Shown: positions 13,001 to 24,035 of the stretch, piece by piece
Numbering within the stretch: the stretch's first letter is position 1
Layout of the letters: each line of letters starts with the position of its first letter
Origin: Lytechinus variegatus
Taxonomy: Eukaryota; Echinodermata; Echinoidea; Temnopleuroida; Toxopneustidae
DNA length: 64,000 bases
Direction: 5' to 3'
Assembly (NCBI RefSeq): GCF_018143015.1
Contig: NC_054743.1
Span: 32,017,934 to 32,081,933 of the forward strand
Translations under genes and position numbers: made by a program
Notes under the pieces: generated by a model
Told to the model about the DNA's origin: nothing
Seen by the model: the letters and a program-made list of their open reading frames with translations, nothing else
The model's database searches: none

Positions 13001-16000
13001 GCAAGTTTCAGGTCACATGATCAAGGTCAAAGGTCATGTGAGGTCAATGAATTTTGGCCACATTGGGGGTATTTGTTGAATTACCATCCTATCTCTGTAA
13101 GTGTATTGGTCTAGTTCATAAAACGTGGAAATGAGAGTAACCAAGTATCACTGAACATCTTGTGCGAGTTATAGTAGTTTTCAAAGTCAGCAATGCTGCT
13201 ATGTTGAAGCGCGTGATGCAGGTGAGACGGCCAGAGGCATTCCACTTTTTACTCCAAATGATTATGATTTTATTCAGCAAAAATTCAAAGAAATTTAAAA
13301 ATGAAGGTGATTTACGACAAAATCTTGGGGGTGCTTCAGCGCTCTCCGAACCGGCTTATTTCGAAAGGGTGGGTGCTGTCGCGTTAGGGTGCGTCAACGC
13401 GAACGCGAAGATTCGTCCAAAGCCCCCCGGTTTGGCCGAAAGGGTGCGTTGGGAGCGCCACGTCGCGTCGCGTTCACTGGAACGCGCCCTTTCGTCCAAA
13501 GCCCCCCCCCCCCCGGTTTGGACGAAAGGGTGTGTTTAATAATAATGAATAAATAAATACAAATATTTATAAGAAAGCTGAACAAACAAAAAAGACGAGT
13601 GATATATGAAATTTGCATAGGAACATAAATCATCATATGGCACAAACATTCTTTTTAAGGTAAAAAAAAAAAACAATGACGGCATGCTGCATGAGGATTT
13701 TTCGGTGGAAATATTTTATGGTGTAATATTGATACATGTACAAATTATGACTGATTTCAAGGTTCTTTCAAATAAAAAAAAGTAACTTACCTTCAATTTT
13801 ATACTTTGCAGGTGTGTATTTATTACAAAGGAAAACATTCGTATACCTGGAGATATTCGGTGTCCCCCAAATTATAAAACTTACGGCAGATGTGTCCTGG
13901 AAGGGCAAGGCCAAAATTGATGTCGGGTCAGCATTCACAACGTTTAACTCTTCAGACCCTACCTTACTATATTTTACACTTGAGACCCTGCCTCAGTATA
14001 TTTTGTGAGATGTATCTGTTGTGTATGTGTGCGTGTTGTGTGTATAATAATAATAATAATATGTGCGTGTTGTTTGTATGATAATAATACTTATAATAAT
14101 AAAAATAATAACAATAATAATAATTATAATAATGATAATAATAATAATTTTCACCCCAAAGAGTGAATTTATGGAAATGAATTTGGAGTGAAAAATTGGC
14201 GCCAAGTGGCTTATTGCAAGGGTGGGTATCTGATTTTATTATCATTATTGTTATTATAATTATTATTATTATTATTATCATTATTATTATTATCATTATT
14301 ATTATTATTATTCTTAGTTGAACTTTTCTTTCTTTTCCTCAAATTGTCAATGCTTTAAATGATTGAAAATCCACTATTTTACGTGCAAATTGGCAATGTT
14401 TGACAAAATACCTTATATTCAGCTTTCTTATAAATATTTGTATTTATTTATTCATTAATATTAAACACACCCTTTCGTCCAAACCGGGGGGGGGGGGCTT
14501 TGGACAAAAGGGCGCGTTCCAGTGAACGCGACGCGACGTGGCGCTCCCAACGCACCCTTTCGGCCAAACCGGGGGGGGGGGGGGGGCTTTGGACGAATCT
14601 TCGCGTTCGCGTTGACGCACCCTAACGCGACAGCACCCACCCTTTCGACATAAGCCCTCTGAACCTCTACTTTCCAGGGCCATTATAAAAAAGTCATGTA
14701 GATTATGAGGTGATCAGAAAAAAGGAAAGAAAGAAAGAAACAAACAAACACGCTGAATTATTAATATTGTTTTTTTTTTGGGAGGGGGTAATAATGAAAA
14801 TTGTTTAAATGTTTTTTTTTCTTTAGTTCAAGATTTCCATATTGCACCGCATTGATCCTTATTATTATTATATAAATGTTATCCAAAAACTATTGCCTTT
14901 TATTAGCTTTTCTTATTTGAAGGTAAGGGAGAAAAATAAGTATTACGATTGTTGAATTTAATTGTACAAATGTGCAAGATTGCAACATCAGTGCACAGAG
15001 GGTTGAACATGCAAGGAGACACGCACAGAAAAGTTTGCCTGACGAAAATTGTTTTGACCAAAGTTTGAGCCACTCCTGGATGTCCACATTCAAAACTTGA
15101 ATAATAAATGAATCAACAAACGAATAAATAAATAGATACATGAATGAATAAATAAATACGTACAGTACAAAAAGAAAATTGTACTTACTTGTCTGCAAGG
15201 ACCCCAAATACAATAGATCCAACTAAATAACCAACATAAAATACCGACTGGGCATAGTCCGGTAGGTTTTTCTTGTCGCATACTAGGTCCCACTGTAAAA
15301 TTAGATGAAGCAGGAGAATGTTTTCAATAAATAATGTAAAAATCTGGTGACAAGGCTAGTTTTGGTTGCCTCCTTAAAATCAGGTCAAAATAGTGAGTCC
15401 CATTTTCTCCACGGTCTCCCCCTCTCTTCCCTTCTCTCTCCCTGTCTCTCTCCATCTCTTTTCTCTATCTTTCTGTCTATATATCTATCTCCATCTCTTC
15501 TTCTGTTTTACTTTAGCTCCCGTGTCTTTATCAAACTCTCGATTCTTGGGCAAAATAAACTTCAACCGTCCCTTTTGAAACTTTCAGAAATTAACGATAT
15601 AACGATGAAAATATCTTAACATCTACGACATGATTTTTTTCAGAAATCGTTAGAATGTATGCAATCCATTCCATGTAGACCTCTTATATAGAGCCAATTT
15701 TTGTTTTGCATTACGTGCAGGTTGTAATATACGAACAGTGAAAAGTACATAGCAAATGAACATCGCATTTTTTTCTTTCAGTCTTTATTTATCAATTCAA
15801 ATTACAGTATAAATCAAACAAAGAGAGCCCTTGACTTATATCAGCCATAGTATTCGCCCAATCAGGGCAGATTAACATAAAATAACAATAAAATTAAGTT
15901 CCAAAATAGTGACCAATATATCATTAGCAAATAAAGTAACTCATGACGGAAACATTTGTTAAAATATCGACCTGTCCTGAGTTAATACACAAATTAGGCT

Positions 16001-19000
16001 TACATATAAATAAATAGGAGTGAAAACTTACATCTTGTATAATGGATGACTTCAGCTGACTTTTGTCGTGTTCCCACCCATCTTGACAAGGGATAGTTTC
16101 GGCTGTACCATTCATCGACGAGTCGTACGATGGGTCGAATTCCATGCCTATGTGGCAAATGGAAAACTACATGTATATACACTTCGAGTAACATTTAACA
16201 ATACTGAGAATTCGCTAAATTTGATTTTAATGATTTTATTTTAAAGTTCGCTTATACGGAAGTCTTTTTATTCGTATCTCAATTTAAAATACAATTAGTT
16301 ATACTCTCAAAACACTGAGTAAAATTTTAACAAACATTGGGGAGAAAGCCCGGGGAGAAAGGGAACAATGCATGTTTGTTGGGTAGTTTTTGTTACCCCA
16401 CTGTGGGCCATTTCAACGCAACATTGCGTAAAATTGACATAAAGTATTGGGTATCTTCTTACCCAACCAACATGCATGTTCCCATTTTACTCAATATTTG
16501 GTAAACGTTTTTTTTTAGAGTGTACGATTTCGTTGATTAATTTATATTTGTTCCCCTATTAAGTCACTCAAAATAAAAATAAAATACTTTAGACTTTATG
16601 GAAAGTATTTGCTGAATTGTATCTGTTTATTTATCCATCTATTTACTTATTCAATCATTCATGATTGCTTTTAAGAGGAGCATTTTTGCATGTTGCTCCA
16701 CAAAAACCACACCAAATCGATAAAATAATGAAATTAGTACAGAAATCGTATCAAACTTTTTATATTGTGCAAATGTAGTATTTTGGAGGGCTAGACAAGC
16801 ATTTCTAGACCATCATTATTTACCTGTAATATTGTACATATCGCACTGATCGTAAACAAGATCCCCGTCTTCATAAATGGTTGGGATACTACCATTCTTC
16901 TTTGCCTCTTCACAATCCTCAACAGATAGATTCCATTCAGTACAGTTCTCATCCTCCCAATACTCAGCCTGATTCAAAAGAGGTATGAAAACCATCACTT
17001 TTTTAGAATGTCATAACTGATGGAGGTATAGTCACATCTTGACCCGGTGATAATGGAGCGATCTGTAACTTTTCGTTGTCTACTTCTTCATTCATATCAC
17101 CATCGAATTCATCACCAGCACCATCACCTACACAGCCATTATCAGCAATTCGGTCATCATAATCATTTTTTTGTCCCATCATTAGCATCATCGTCATCAT
17201 CATCATCACCACCACCAACACTCACTATCAGCGTCTCCGTAATTATCATCTTTATCAGCCTCATCAATCATCATAGTAACCATCTTTATCACACAAAAAA
17301 TCATCATCCCCATCATTATCATCGCCACGAATTCCATCCTTCCTTATCACCATCGTCATCACCATCATCAACATCAGTATCATTATCATCAACGTTTTCA
17401 ATATTATCATCATCATCATCGCCATCCTCACTGTTATCACCACCAGCAGCAAGGCAATCACCATCACCATCATCAGCAGCATCATCATCATCATCGTCGT
17501 CATCATCATCATCATCAGCAGCAGCATCATCATCATCGTCGTCGTCATCATCATGATTATCAGCATTGCCATCATCACATTCATTATTGTCATCACCTTC
17601 ATCATCATCATCATCATCATCGTCGTCATCTCCTTCATTAACATCATGATGATGATCATCATCATCTCCTTCATCACCCTAATTATCACCTTCATTATCA
17701 TCATCATTATTATCATCAACAACAACAGGCTGGTTTGACAGACGTTGGAAGAATATTAGAACGCGTATAACGTGTTCCTTGTAGGTTACTCCATTAACAC
17801 AGGGTTTAATCAGAGATACACTTTCTATTTTTTTCTGTAATAAATACGAATTCGAAATCAAATTCATATTTATTACTAACAACATAACATAGAAAGATAT
17901 TTACCTTAAATGGTTATAGAAACGATACAATGGGTGCGCATGCATACAAATATTTTCTTTCAAAATACACGTACATGTACTAAAAACACTATAGATCAAT
18001 GTTTGCGCTCATAGTCCAAACAAAGACATTCCATTCTGAAGGCCCCATCTTACATAATTATATGCGCGCATGAATGTTATGATTACACAGACGATAAAAC
18101 GTTCTATTATTCTATTCTCAGATGCTTATGATGTGAAGACAAATATATGATAAAAATTATCGCCACTCCCATCATAAATATAGGCTTATACGGTGGTTTA
18201 CACTGTTAGAAAATTTATCCTTAAACTAAAAGAAGTTCCTGCAGCATAGTCTCGAGAACACCTGTAATCTTACCAGATTGCGTAATCTTACAGGAAATTG
18301 GTATTTGGTGTGTGTAATCTTACAAATTTCCTTAAATAAAACACTCTTTTCCCCTTTTTCTAACAGACCTGTTCTGTTAAATTGCAGAAAAATTCCTGTT
18401 TCATGAATTTAAAGAATAATTCTGGTATTGCTTTCTGCAAAATCTTCTTTTATTTTTCTGTAAAATCAGGGTTTTTTTAACAGTGTGCAATTGTTGTAAA
18501 TTCCCGTCATTTATTCTAACTCCTACTAATAGTTACATTTTATATAGCGATACAAACTTTAGTTTCTAAGCGCTTTACATTGTTATTGTTACTCAGGTCA
18601 TATCCATCACTGTTCCACACATAAAGTGCATCATCTCCACTCCCTGACCAGGGTGTATCCTGGACAGGCAACTGTTTATCGGTGCACACATGCCAATCTC
18701 ACATTGACGTTCACATCCTACCGGGTATATCTAACACCTGAGTAGAGAGTGACATCGTGGATATGTACCATGCCAAAGGACATTAGCAACGGGTGGGATT
18801 CAAACCCTCGACCCTTTGATTAAGAGTAGAGTTACTAAACCGCTATGGTGGCTGGAATCACCACGATACCTTCACCTTAGGACTAATACCCCTTTCATAA
18901 ACCCCATTAAAATGAATTAGGCGGCTAATAGCAGCATAATTTGGTCGTAAAATTGGAGGAGGACAAGAGTTATCCGCATTACTCTGATGCTGCTATTATC

Positions 19001-19563
19001 CGCATAATAGCAGCATCGGGACAAGATTTTGAGTTTATGAACGCATTTCCAAATTATGCGGATAATTGCCATGGTGCGGTCACAAGGTCACCCTTTTCCA
19101 ACACAACCGCATCGGAGGGGGCGTGTCCAGTTGTCATGGCGATTATCCGCCTTTTTCAGGACGGGCGCTCGTAAAAATAATGCGGCTTATTTTCGGAGTT
19201 TATGAACGCAATTTTTATTGAATTATCCGCATTACTCTTAGGCGGCTAATTGGAGGATAGGTTTATGAAAAGGGTATAAGTCATCAGATTTTTTCAATCA
19301 AGTTAAATTGCAATTTTCACGTGTAATTTATGTACTTTCACTTTTTTAATTTATTAGTTACTATTAGTCATTATCTAGTATCTACTATCAAAAAGGATAA
19401 TGTTTCTCCTTACCGTGCACCAGTGATCTGTAGTCCCAGCTATAAAAACTTGTGTCATGGAGTGAAATGCAGTCGTAGCAGCCATCAAACATACTACGAA
19501 ATATACGCGTCTCTGATAGGGACCGAACGACCCCAGCTCATTAAGGATGTCGTCGAAACGCAT
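1058..19563 (-). CDS. SLC22-family organic ion transporter, copy A
   Basis: Twelve coding exons, in transcript order: 19414-19563, 16824-16968, 16032-16147, 15189-15292, 11783-11937, 10965-11133, 10131-10269, 9311-9402, 3090-3298, 2202-2310, 1712-1921, 1058-1199. They sum to 1,740 nt, giving 579 aa, the usual SLC22 length. Exon 1 encodes the amino end and TM1 (FGPYQRR, then DHWC). Exons 2-3 form the large extracellular loop, with several Cys and N-glycosylation sequons (NCT, NLS, NIT, NGT). Exon 4 gives WDLVCDKK. Exon 6 gives VGPKWRT, exon 7 PESARWLL, exon 9 FFGRRPS, and exon 11 PETRGKKLPETI, all SLC22/MFS signatures. The cytoplasmic loop after TM2 reads DKIGRYPT, where most relatives have GRR. 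Exon 7 starts after a CAAG acceptor at 10270; the nearer CAG breaks the frame. Family assignment is firm; the substrate is unknown (carnitine, organic cation or anion are all possible). Intron 8 hosts another gene. Confidence 0.93.
3299..5556. other. Left part of copy A intron 8, no gene seen
   Basis: Intronic DNA between coding exon 9 of the transporter and the nested gene. Only the outer ends of this intron resemble copy B: roughly the first 100 bp here and 9,000-9,310 at the other end. The interior is specific to unit A. A G tract lies near 4,406-4,415. I saw no coding exon and no clear terminal inverted repeats. Confidence 0.5.
5557..5896 (-). repeat. Two degenerate copies of the nested gene's C-terminal segment
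   Basis: On the minus strand, the last ~75 nt of the nested gene, ending GAGGAGGCGGAGTGA, recur twice downstream of its stop codon. They end at about 5,764 and 5,611, which is 133 and then 153 bp apart. Each copy keeps the order 'GGCC/TAAGGT', 'AGTCATC', 'CATCAAAGTGAT' and 'GAGGCAGAGTG'. A further segment resembling GAAGTCAAG is shared by the two outer copies. They lie in the presumed 3' UTR and contain no long open frame. The pattern looks like local tandem duplication of the gene's end. Confidence 0.75.
5897..8379 (-). CDS. Uncharacterised 412-aa protein, gene nested in SLC22 intron
   Basis: Three coding exons: 8368-8379 (Met-Asp-Lys-Leu only), 6679-7404 and 5897-6397. They are joined by good GTAAGT donors and pyrimidine-rich acceptors, all in phase 0, summing to 1,239 nt. 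I do not recognise the family. From the N terminus: an acidic stretch, an Arg/Lys-rich patch (SFRRTFRRH), a Ser/Thr-rich low-complexity linker, and a Cys cluster near residue 140 (CSKLKCIHSRCEGACG). A long, probably helical region follows, rich in charged residues (RKRMKEIIKDLRLQ). Near the C terminus lies a very basic stretch (KKQAMKDKK, GKKKC) that could be a nuclear localisation signal. No signal peptide or membrane segment is evident. It has introns, so it is not a processed retrocopy. It lies in the same orientation as the host gene and is absent from the matching intron of copy B. That it encodes protein is well supported; any function would be a guess. Confidence 0.8.
8380..8660 (-). 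promoter_or_regulatory. Putative promoter of the nested gene (CRE)
   Basis: Immediately upstream of the nested gene's ATG. A perfect CRE palindrome, TGACGTCA, lies at 8541-8548, about 160 bp from the start codon. CCAAT, read on the plus strand, is at about 8,571. No TATA box was confirmed. This would let the nested gene be transcribed independently of its host. The motifs are seen in the sequence; promoter function is inferred. Confidence 0.4.
9455..9735 (-). mobile_element. tRNA-derived SINE
   Basis: Read on the minus strand it begins with a tRNA-like head: box A TGGCCCAGTGG, from about 9,720, and a box B-like GTTTCGAATCC at about 9,670-9,683. A body containing GCAAGAAACTGATCC and GCGCCTTGAGCACC follows. 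It ends in an ATAATAATAAT tail at 9,455-9,475. The full head-body-tail order makes this the clearest SINE in the window. It sits in intron 7 of SLC22 copy A. Confidence 0.8.
12152..13228. mobile_element. TIR-bounded element with internal DR1-bearing tandem repeats
   Basis: The left end GTCTCACCTGCG at 12,152 is matched in inverted form by GCAGGTGAGAC at 13,218-13,228. The left end also folds on itself with GTGAGAC at 12,171-12,177. A short (GGC)n stretch follows. Then come about five imperfect tandem units of 150-190 bp, each containing a TCACATGA(C/T)CAAGGTCA segment and a region starting with the words TTTGAAA/TAACTT. No coding capacity is visible. The copy B intron at the same place is only 0.8 kb long and lacks it. 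A partial relative lies at 26,357-26,470. Confidence 0.7.
13353..14656. mobile_element. Element with ~235-bp near-identical terminal inverted repeats
   Basis: Left arm 13,353-13,582 and right arm 14,418-14,656 are reverse complements, differing mainly in the length of C/G homopolymers and a few bases. Each arm holds two smaller hairpins: TTCGTCCAAA and GGTTTGG(A/C)CGAA flanking C tracts of 6-16 bases. The ~835-bp centre is AT-rich with AAT repeats and no convincing ORF. It looks like a non-autonomous fold-back or long-TIR DNA element. It lies in copy A intron 4 and is absent from copy B. Confidence 0.75.
14045..14312. repeat. AAT/ATT microsatellites
   Basis: AAT-type runs at 14,045-14,150 and ATT-type runs at 14,235-14,312 lie inside the centre of the long-TIR element. 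Open frames here are poly-Ile or poly-Tyr artefacts. Confidence 0.85.
16300..16524. mobile_element. MITE-like inverted-repeat element
   Basis: The ends, TACTCTCAAAACACT and a reverse complement beginning TACACTCTAAAAAA, are loosely inverted. Inside, GGGAACAATGCATGTTTGTT is inverted against the stretch near 16,459-16,482 (AACATGCATGTTCCC). There is no coding capacity. It sits in copy A intron 2. Confidence 0.55.
17090..17715. repeat. CAT/CATCAT microsatellite in copy A intron 1
   Basis: About 600 bp of imperfect CAT triplets, with interruptions such as CACCAC and GTCGTC. The matching intron of copy B has a related tract at 38,520-39,090. Long open frames across it encode poly-Ser or poly-Met and are not genes. 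Confidence 0.9.
18200..18486. mobile_element. MITE, ACACTGTTA termini
   Basis: Terminal inverted repeats ACACTGTTAGAAAA and TTTTTTAACAGTGT bound ~287 bp of non-coding AT-rich DNA containing several TAATCTTAC words. The corresponding copy B region (about 40,345) has no such element, so the insertion probably postdates the duplication. Confidence 0.7.
18535..18858 (-). mobile_element. tRNA-derived SINE, diverged
   Basis: On the minus strand, box B-like GGTTTGAATCC occurs at about 18,800. A degenerate head (CCATAGCGGTTTAG) lies upstream of it. The 3' end resembles the AAGCGCTTTACA and ATATAG tail words of other SINEs in the window. It is not present at the equivalent copy B site. Confidence 0.6.
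18886..19277. mobile_element. MITE, ATACCCCTTTCATAAAC termini
   Basis: The left end ATACCCCTTTCATAAAC is mirrored by GTTTATGAAAAGGGTAT at the right end. Inside, TTATCCGCATTA and GCGGCTAAT words recur in both orientations. It lies 137 bp downstream of the exon 1 donor of copy A, in intron 1. The same place in copy B has no copy. Confidence 0.75.
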
Positions 19564-19983
19564 TCTGGCCGATTATCACTGAAATTATAATGTTAACAAG
19601 GATGATATTGATAATCACATTTTGATTATGATGAGGTTATTAACGTCATCCCCCTGAAAAGGTTCCATCCCCTCGGAAAAAAAGGAAAGGAGATAAAGTG
19701 CGAGATGTGACACAATTTTATACAGATTTTCACAAAAAGTTAAGAAGTTTCACTAGCTCGCAATTTAAATATCTTGTAATTCCATACGTTTCTGCTTTCA
19801 AAATGCTTTCCTGTTTAATATTTAGATGAATTCGAATCAATCATTTAAAATAACTTGGTACACACAATTTGTGAAATGACAAGATGATATAAACTACATC
19901 CCGATATATAACGATGTACAATGAGGCTAACGCCCGACTATACAGGAGCATCTCATGAATGGTCTCATTAATCTAGTATCTCT

Positions 19984-20127
19984 GGGGGCCCGTTGCAGAA
20001 AGAGTTGCAATCAATCGCAACTCTAAAAATCACGCGCAACTTGATTTTCAACCAATCAACATCGCGCATTTAGGACTTGCGATTAATTTTTTGACATGCG
20101 TTTAAACTCTTTCTGCAACGGACCCCT
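19984..20127. mobile_element. Short MITE, GGGGCCCGTTGCAGAAAGAG termini, copy 1
   Basis: About 144 bp bounded by GGGGCCCGTTGCAGAAAGAG and an inverted CTCTTTCTGCAACGGACCCC. It contains CAACCAATCAACA. A second copy lies 190 bp away. Confidence 0.75.
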
Positions 20128-20172
20128 GGTTTATTCATCCCGATTGGGTGAAATCAAATCATGTTACTAATC

Positions 20173-20318
20173 AGGGCCCGTTCCATATAAGTAACTATTA
20201 ATAATATTGTAACTACCATGGTAGCAATGGTCAACAACCAATCAAAATCCAGGATCCCATGGAAGTAATCATTGGATGACAAAGATACCAAAATGGTAAG
20301 TTTTATGCAACTGTGTCC
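20173..20318. mobile_element. Short MITE, GGGCCCGTTCCATATAAG type
   Basis: The left end AGGGCCCGTTCCATATAAGT and the right end near TTTTATGCAACTGTGTCC are weakly inverted. It contains CAACCAATCAAAATCC, resembling the flanking MITEs. It is probably a diverged member of a related family. Confidence 0.45.
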
Positions 20319-20319
20319 A

Positions 20320-20466
20320 GGGGCCCGTTGCAGAAAGAGTTGCGATCAAACGCAACTCTAAAAATCATGCGCAACTTGATTTTCAACCAATCAACAGCGC
20401 GCATTTCGGACTTGCGATTGAATTTTTGACTTGCGTTTAAACGCAACTCTTTCTGCAACTGACCCC
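20320..20466. mobile_element. Short MITE, GGGGCCCGTTGCAGAAAGAG termini, copy 2
   Basis: Near-identical in sequence and length to the element at 19,984-20,127 and in the same orientation. Inverted ends are GGGCCCGTTGCAGAAAGAG and CTCTTTCTGCAACTGACCCC. Confidence 0.75.
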
Positions 20467-22304
20467 AGATATTATATCTCCTCGAGATCATATACATTTT
20501 TTACACATATATTTTCCAATAAAAAGATGGTTTTTTTTATCTAAATAGATTCTACGGTGGTTCTAATCTGTCAAAACACGACAAAACTCTTGTTTGTTCA
20601 TGTTAATCGTTGTTTTTATTGTTGAGACACTACTGCAGTGCTTTACAATTTGTCATTACTTTTAAGATTGAACCTTGATGTAGTTGGCATATTGATTTGA
20701 CTGAGTGGAAATACTTATAAACCTCGTCAAAGCAAATAAATAAATTGAAGATAAATGCCTATATAAATATTAATTGCTGATATGCTGATAAGCACGTGCT
20801 AATCACTGGATATAAACATCATAGTGTGGACTTGTCTGAACCTAATTGAATGTTGAACCCGATATAGATATAATAATTTTGGCCCGGGCTCAATCTCTCT
20901 TTTACAAAATAAGAAATCTCTTTGGGGAAGAATGTCCGTACGTTGTCAAAAATGGGAATTCAACATCATCTTCGTCAATGAAAATCTGATATCCTCTTAT
21001 CATGGAGCAATACCTCTATGCTCTTATATATATAATAGTCTGAGCATAAAATAGCTGTCACGAGTACCTCTATAAAACTTCATTAATTTTAGCAGTCAAC
21101 CCTTCCCCTCTTAACCTGAAAATTATGTAAACATAGGGGCTGAGCAACAGGCCTGGAGAGACAATGGGCAAACGTCTCATATGATTTGTCAAATGGTGAG
21201 GGGGGATATGAGAAGATATATAAAAGAAAGAAAACGATAGGCCTGCATGAAAGAGGGTATTTAATTTATAATTGATAGTCGCGATAATAATGGTGTCGCT
21301 TGTATTTTCACAGGATTTGTGAAAAGTAATAAAAATTCATATCCCCTCAAAAAGTGCCACTTCATGGGTTTTTCACTGAAATCTGAAATAGAGAAAAATA
21401 ACAGCGCTTAATTTTGAGAGGCCACGTGTGCAGTCAATTGCTGTCACGTGTTGTTCACATGACTATATAAGACCTATTTTGCATGCTTGCTGATCTTTTG
21501 TTTCACTGATGCAACTAATCTACATTCTACTAATTAATCTATCGGCTGATAAAGACCTTATCATTACAGGTTCTGGTTTTCATGAATATTTGATTATTTT
21601 GGGTCAGACTGTGTAAGCATAATTATCGGTTCAGTATAAACGATTAAATGATTTGTGATCACTATATTGTTGTTCAAAACACACACACAAATACGTCAAA
21701 GAGTAAAACACATACAGTCGGATCCAAAATTTGCGGCATATACGTTGATAATTAGAATAAAGAATAAAAAAATGTATAGAGATTTGACTATTTTTTTTGT
21801 AAAAACGTTAGTTAAAAATAAGGAAATGAGAAACATTTATATTTTATAATCTATTTTGTGCTGATTTGTATATCTAATTATGCATAAATAAATGATTTTA
21901 AAAAGAATGCGTCCAATGAATTGTTAATGTATTTCGGGTTAGCATACACACTTCAGATAATGAACTTGGGGAAAGAAATATCAGCGAATTACACATTTTT
22001 TTCTTATTCTCTCCCGCAATTCCTTCATTTTCCCGATATAGTGTACAAAGATGGCCATTGTGAATGGATTACTCTCGGGAGTGGAGATTTTAGGGCTGTT
22101 TTTATCTATTATTCTTACCCAAAAATATTCTTTCCTATCTTATCACTCCAATACAACATTATCTTTAAATGTGCAGTATGAGTTACGATTCTAGATATAC
22201 AAGAATTTGACCAAATTAATCACCAATAATAATAACGTTGAGTAAAAGCAAGTGAAATAGGAACAAAAACTTCTGAAATCACAATTTTATAAGCAGGATG
22301 GGGC

Positions 22305-22555
22305 AGTGGCGTAATGGGCTTTTGAGGAGGCCACATTTTTTTCTTTCATGTGCAACAGGCCCATGATGTATGAGGTAAAATTTACCCCAAAATATGAACG
22401 AGCAAAAGTCAAATTTAGTGATAGATTTAGACACAATTTTCATAAAATAATATATTTCATCCTTCTCTCTTCTTTTCCCCTTGGTCGTGACTTTTTTGTT
22501 GGAGGGGGGGGGGGGAGCAAGCACCCCAAGCCCTCCTCCATCTGTATGCCACTGA
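22305..22555. mobile_element. MITE, AGTGGCGTA family, unit A only
   Basis: The left end AGTGGCGTAATGGGC and the right end GTATGCCACTGA are inverted. The interior has ATTTAGTGATAGATTTAGAC, CTTCTCTCTT and a long G tract. The matching site in unit B (about 48,063-48,090) is uninterrupted, so the element inserted after the duplication. Confidence 0.75.
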
Positions 22556-23761
22556 TCAGGGGCCAGTGGCCCTATTTGCAGCATTTGTAAAGCTTGAACT
22601 TCAATTCAAAAGAAATGAAACTCATTCTAAGTGGGGCAAATTGAGAGGGGAAAAACTTGAAATAGATTAAGAAAAAAGCTAAAAATTAAGAAAAATCAAA
22701 CCCTGTAGTAATTCACCTTATGCACGGGGTAGATGCATCAGAGGTGAATCTATAGTTTGAGGGTTGAAAATGCCTGATTCCATGGTGGTCGATTGCTTCG
22801 ATTCCTTGCACCGATATTCTATTTTAATCTTAAGGACCTCGTAAAATTCTTGTAAATGTTGAACATGTGCTACCGTTGTTAATAAATTTGGCCTGAAATG
22901 TTTGTCAGGATTTCATTTAATTTTACTCACAATCTTTATAACTAAAGAAAACAGAAAATTTCTTTTTGATTTCAAGATTTTGATCATCTCTATTGTTTAA
23001 TGTCAGTGTGTTTTTAATCAGTTTCTTGGCCAGAATGCGTTAGAAATATAGCATTCCTTGATTAAAATTTAAAATGAATTTTCACACATGGTCGCTTCGT
23101 CGCTTGCTTATATCATGGAAATATGAAAACTAACAGCCGAGATGAGGGCAGCTGCAATGTTTGCCTCGGGGGCCAAATAATACCTAGATAAACCACTACA
23201 AACAGTGAAATTATTTGATCAAATATCATCCACATCACAAACAGATTAAAACAAACATAAAAGAGTTATTTCATTCTACCCAAATATATAATCCGTAATA
23301 ACAACGAATGTACATAGAAACATGAATAGAAAAAAATATAAACATGAAAATATGGCTTGGTATTAAATTTCAAGAAGCCCCCATTGAATAACTTGAATTA
23401 CCCAGGTGCCGCCCCTGGACATTTAAAAATAAAAATATAGAGAATCTGAAGAGTTTTTTCAGAAATTAATGAACATAAAAAAAAATCATACAGTTTCCCC
23501 ATTTTCGTTCTTGAAGTGCTAAATGAATTAAAGAACGTTTAGAGAGCGTATAAACAAGTTATAAATCAAAATAACTTACATAGTAATGAAATTACAGATC
23601 AAGAATTGAACAGCCGCACAGATACAAAGTACAGGTTGGAGATATATCAGACAAATATTCTATTATTTAGGTTAAGATCATGGAAAGACCAGAACATGGT
23701 TTATCACCATGGGGAGATTCAAAGTTCATCAGTTGGCTTACAGTTATCAAAGATTACAGCA

Positions 23762-24035
23762 AGTGGCGTATGTAGATGGGGGTGGGCTTGGGGGCGTTTA
23801 CCCCCCGTCCCCCCCAAAAAGAGAGAGAGAGACACACACACACACACACAAAGAAAAGAAAGAAGCGTGAAAGATTATATCAGTTTTCTGAATATTATGT
23901 CAAAATCTATCACAAATTTGAATTTGTGACATAAATCTTTGCTTGCTCGCTCGTACCTTTTTATAAAGTTTGCCAAATACGCGCCATTTCTGCCCCCGCC
24001 CCCCCGCCCAAGAAATGGGCTCGTTATACCACTGA
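23762..24035. mobile_element. MITE, AGTGGCGTA family, shared by both units
   Basis: AGTGGCGTATGTAGATGGGG at the left and TATACCACTGA at the right. It carries the words GCTCGCTCGTAC and TCAAAATCTATCACAAA. The equivalent element is at 49,226-49,460 with matching flanks, so this insertion is older than the duplication. Confidence 0.7.

Noticed and set aside
17047-17725. Long open frames coding poly-Ser, poly-Met or poly-Ile
   Set aside because: They are translations of a CAT microsatellite with no codon structure.
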